DNA of 13,711 nt. Origin: an uncultured Eubacteriales bacterium (GTDB taxonomy: Bacteria > Bacillota > Clostridia > Christensenellales > Borkfalkiaceae). Shown piece by piece: positions 13,600 to 13,711 of the stretch; position 1 is the stretch's first letter, and each line of letters starts with the position of its first letter. The position numbers and the translations under genes were made by a program. The notes below the pieces were generated by a model. That model saw nothing but the letters and a program-made list of their open reading frames with translations. It was not told where the DNA came from and ran no database searches. The DNA lies in the NCBI GenBank assembly GCA_902766475.1, contig CACXDQ010000100.1, positions 1 through 13,711 of the forward strand. Direction: 5' to 3'.

Positions 13600-13711
13600 G
13601 TCGGTTGAAAGACCGACAGACAACGAATCTCATAAAATTGTAAGATTTTTGTGAAGAGGAGCAACCGACCGTTAAGTCTTGCCGTTTTGAGTTTACGATA
13701 AACGGCTGACA
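13600..13711 (+). promoter_or_regulatory. Structured 5' leader RNA, incomplete, class not identified
   Basis: GTCGGTT and GACCGAC (13600-13606, 13611-13617) form a 7-pair hairpin, one pair a wobble, closed by GAAA. The same 5' strand, GTCGGTTG (13600-13607), is perfectly complementary to CAACCGAC (13662-13669), so two exclusive structures are possible. GCCGTTT (13681-13687) pairs with AAACGGC (13700-13706). A GAGGAG at 13656-13661 has no start codon at a proper distance. No open frame begins before the window ends. It does not match a riboswitch or T-box consensus that I can recall; a protein-binding or attenuation leader is possible. Confidence 0.5.

Overview
The window looks like a chromosomal segment from a Bacillota (Clostridia-type) bacterium. 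The signs are strong AAAGGAG-type ribosome binding sites, TTGACA/TATAAT promoters with TG-extended -10 boxes, SipW-type (TasA/CalY) secreted proteins, a YfhO membrane protein, a VanZ-like protein and a NptA-type phosphate transporter. No plasmid, phage or transposase gene is visible, and no tRNA, rRNA or CRISPR array was found.

Region 1 (1-2863): the start of an HxlR-family regulator on the minus strand diverges from a plus-strand operon of a DUF1848 protein, a zinc-type macrodomain and a class M sirtuin (SirTM). The last two are a writer/eraser pair for reversible protein ADP-ribosylation. The operon ends in a 43-base perfect palindrome that can terminate transcription in both directions. 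This is the most interesting module: a possibly redox-responsive ADP-ribosylation operon whose third member is an iron-sulfur-type protein of unknown function, with none of the usual lipoyl-carrier partners in view.

Region 2 (2867-6930): minus strand throughout. It holds a sugar O-acetyltransferase with its own near-consensus promoter. Upstream of it lies a four-gene set reading leftwards from about 6880: a 39-residue peptide, a 95-residue one-pass membrane protein, a small TasA/CalY-like protein, and a 722-residue surface protein with a SipW-type signal and GLUG repeats. This looks like an extracellular fibre or matrix operon without its SipW peptidase in the window.

Region 3 (6939-10633): a VanZ-like membrane protein (+) runs tail to tail into a minus-strand operon of a NptA-type Na/Pi cotransporter, D-aminoacyl-tRNA deacylase, and a short QueG-like double 4Fe-4S protein.

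Region 4 (10689-13711): a 933-residue YfhO-family membrane protein (+), then a promoter and the start of a structured leader RNA whose gene lies beyond the window.

Across the window a short motif, CTATAAGTCGATTA, recurs on both strands: seven exact copies of its 10-base core at six loci, in intergenic DNA and in genes, once as the inverted pair that forms the terminator. No gene feature explains it, and its layout resembles that of DNA uptake sequences in other phyla.
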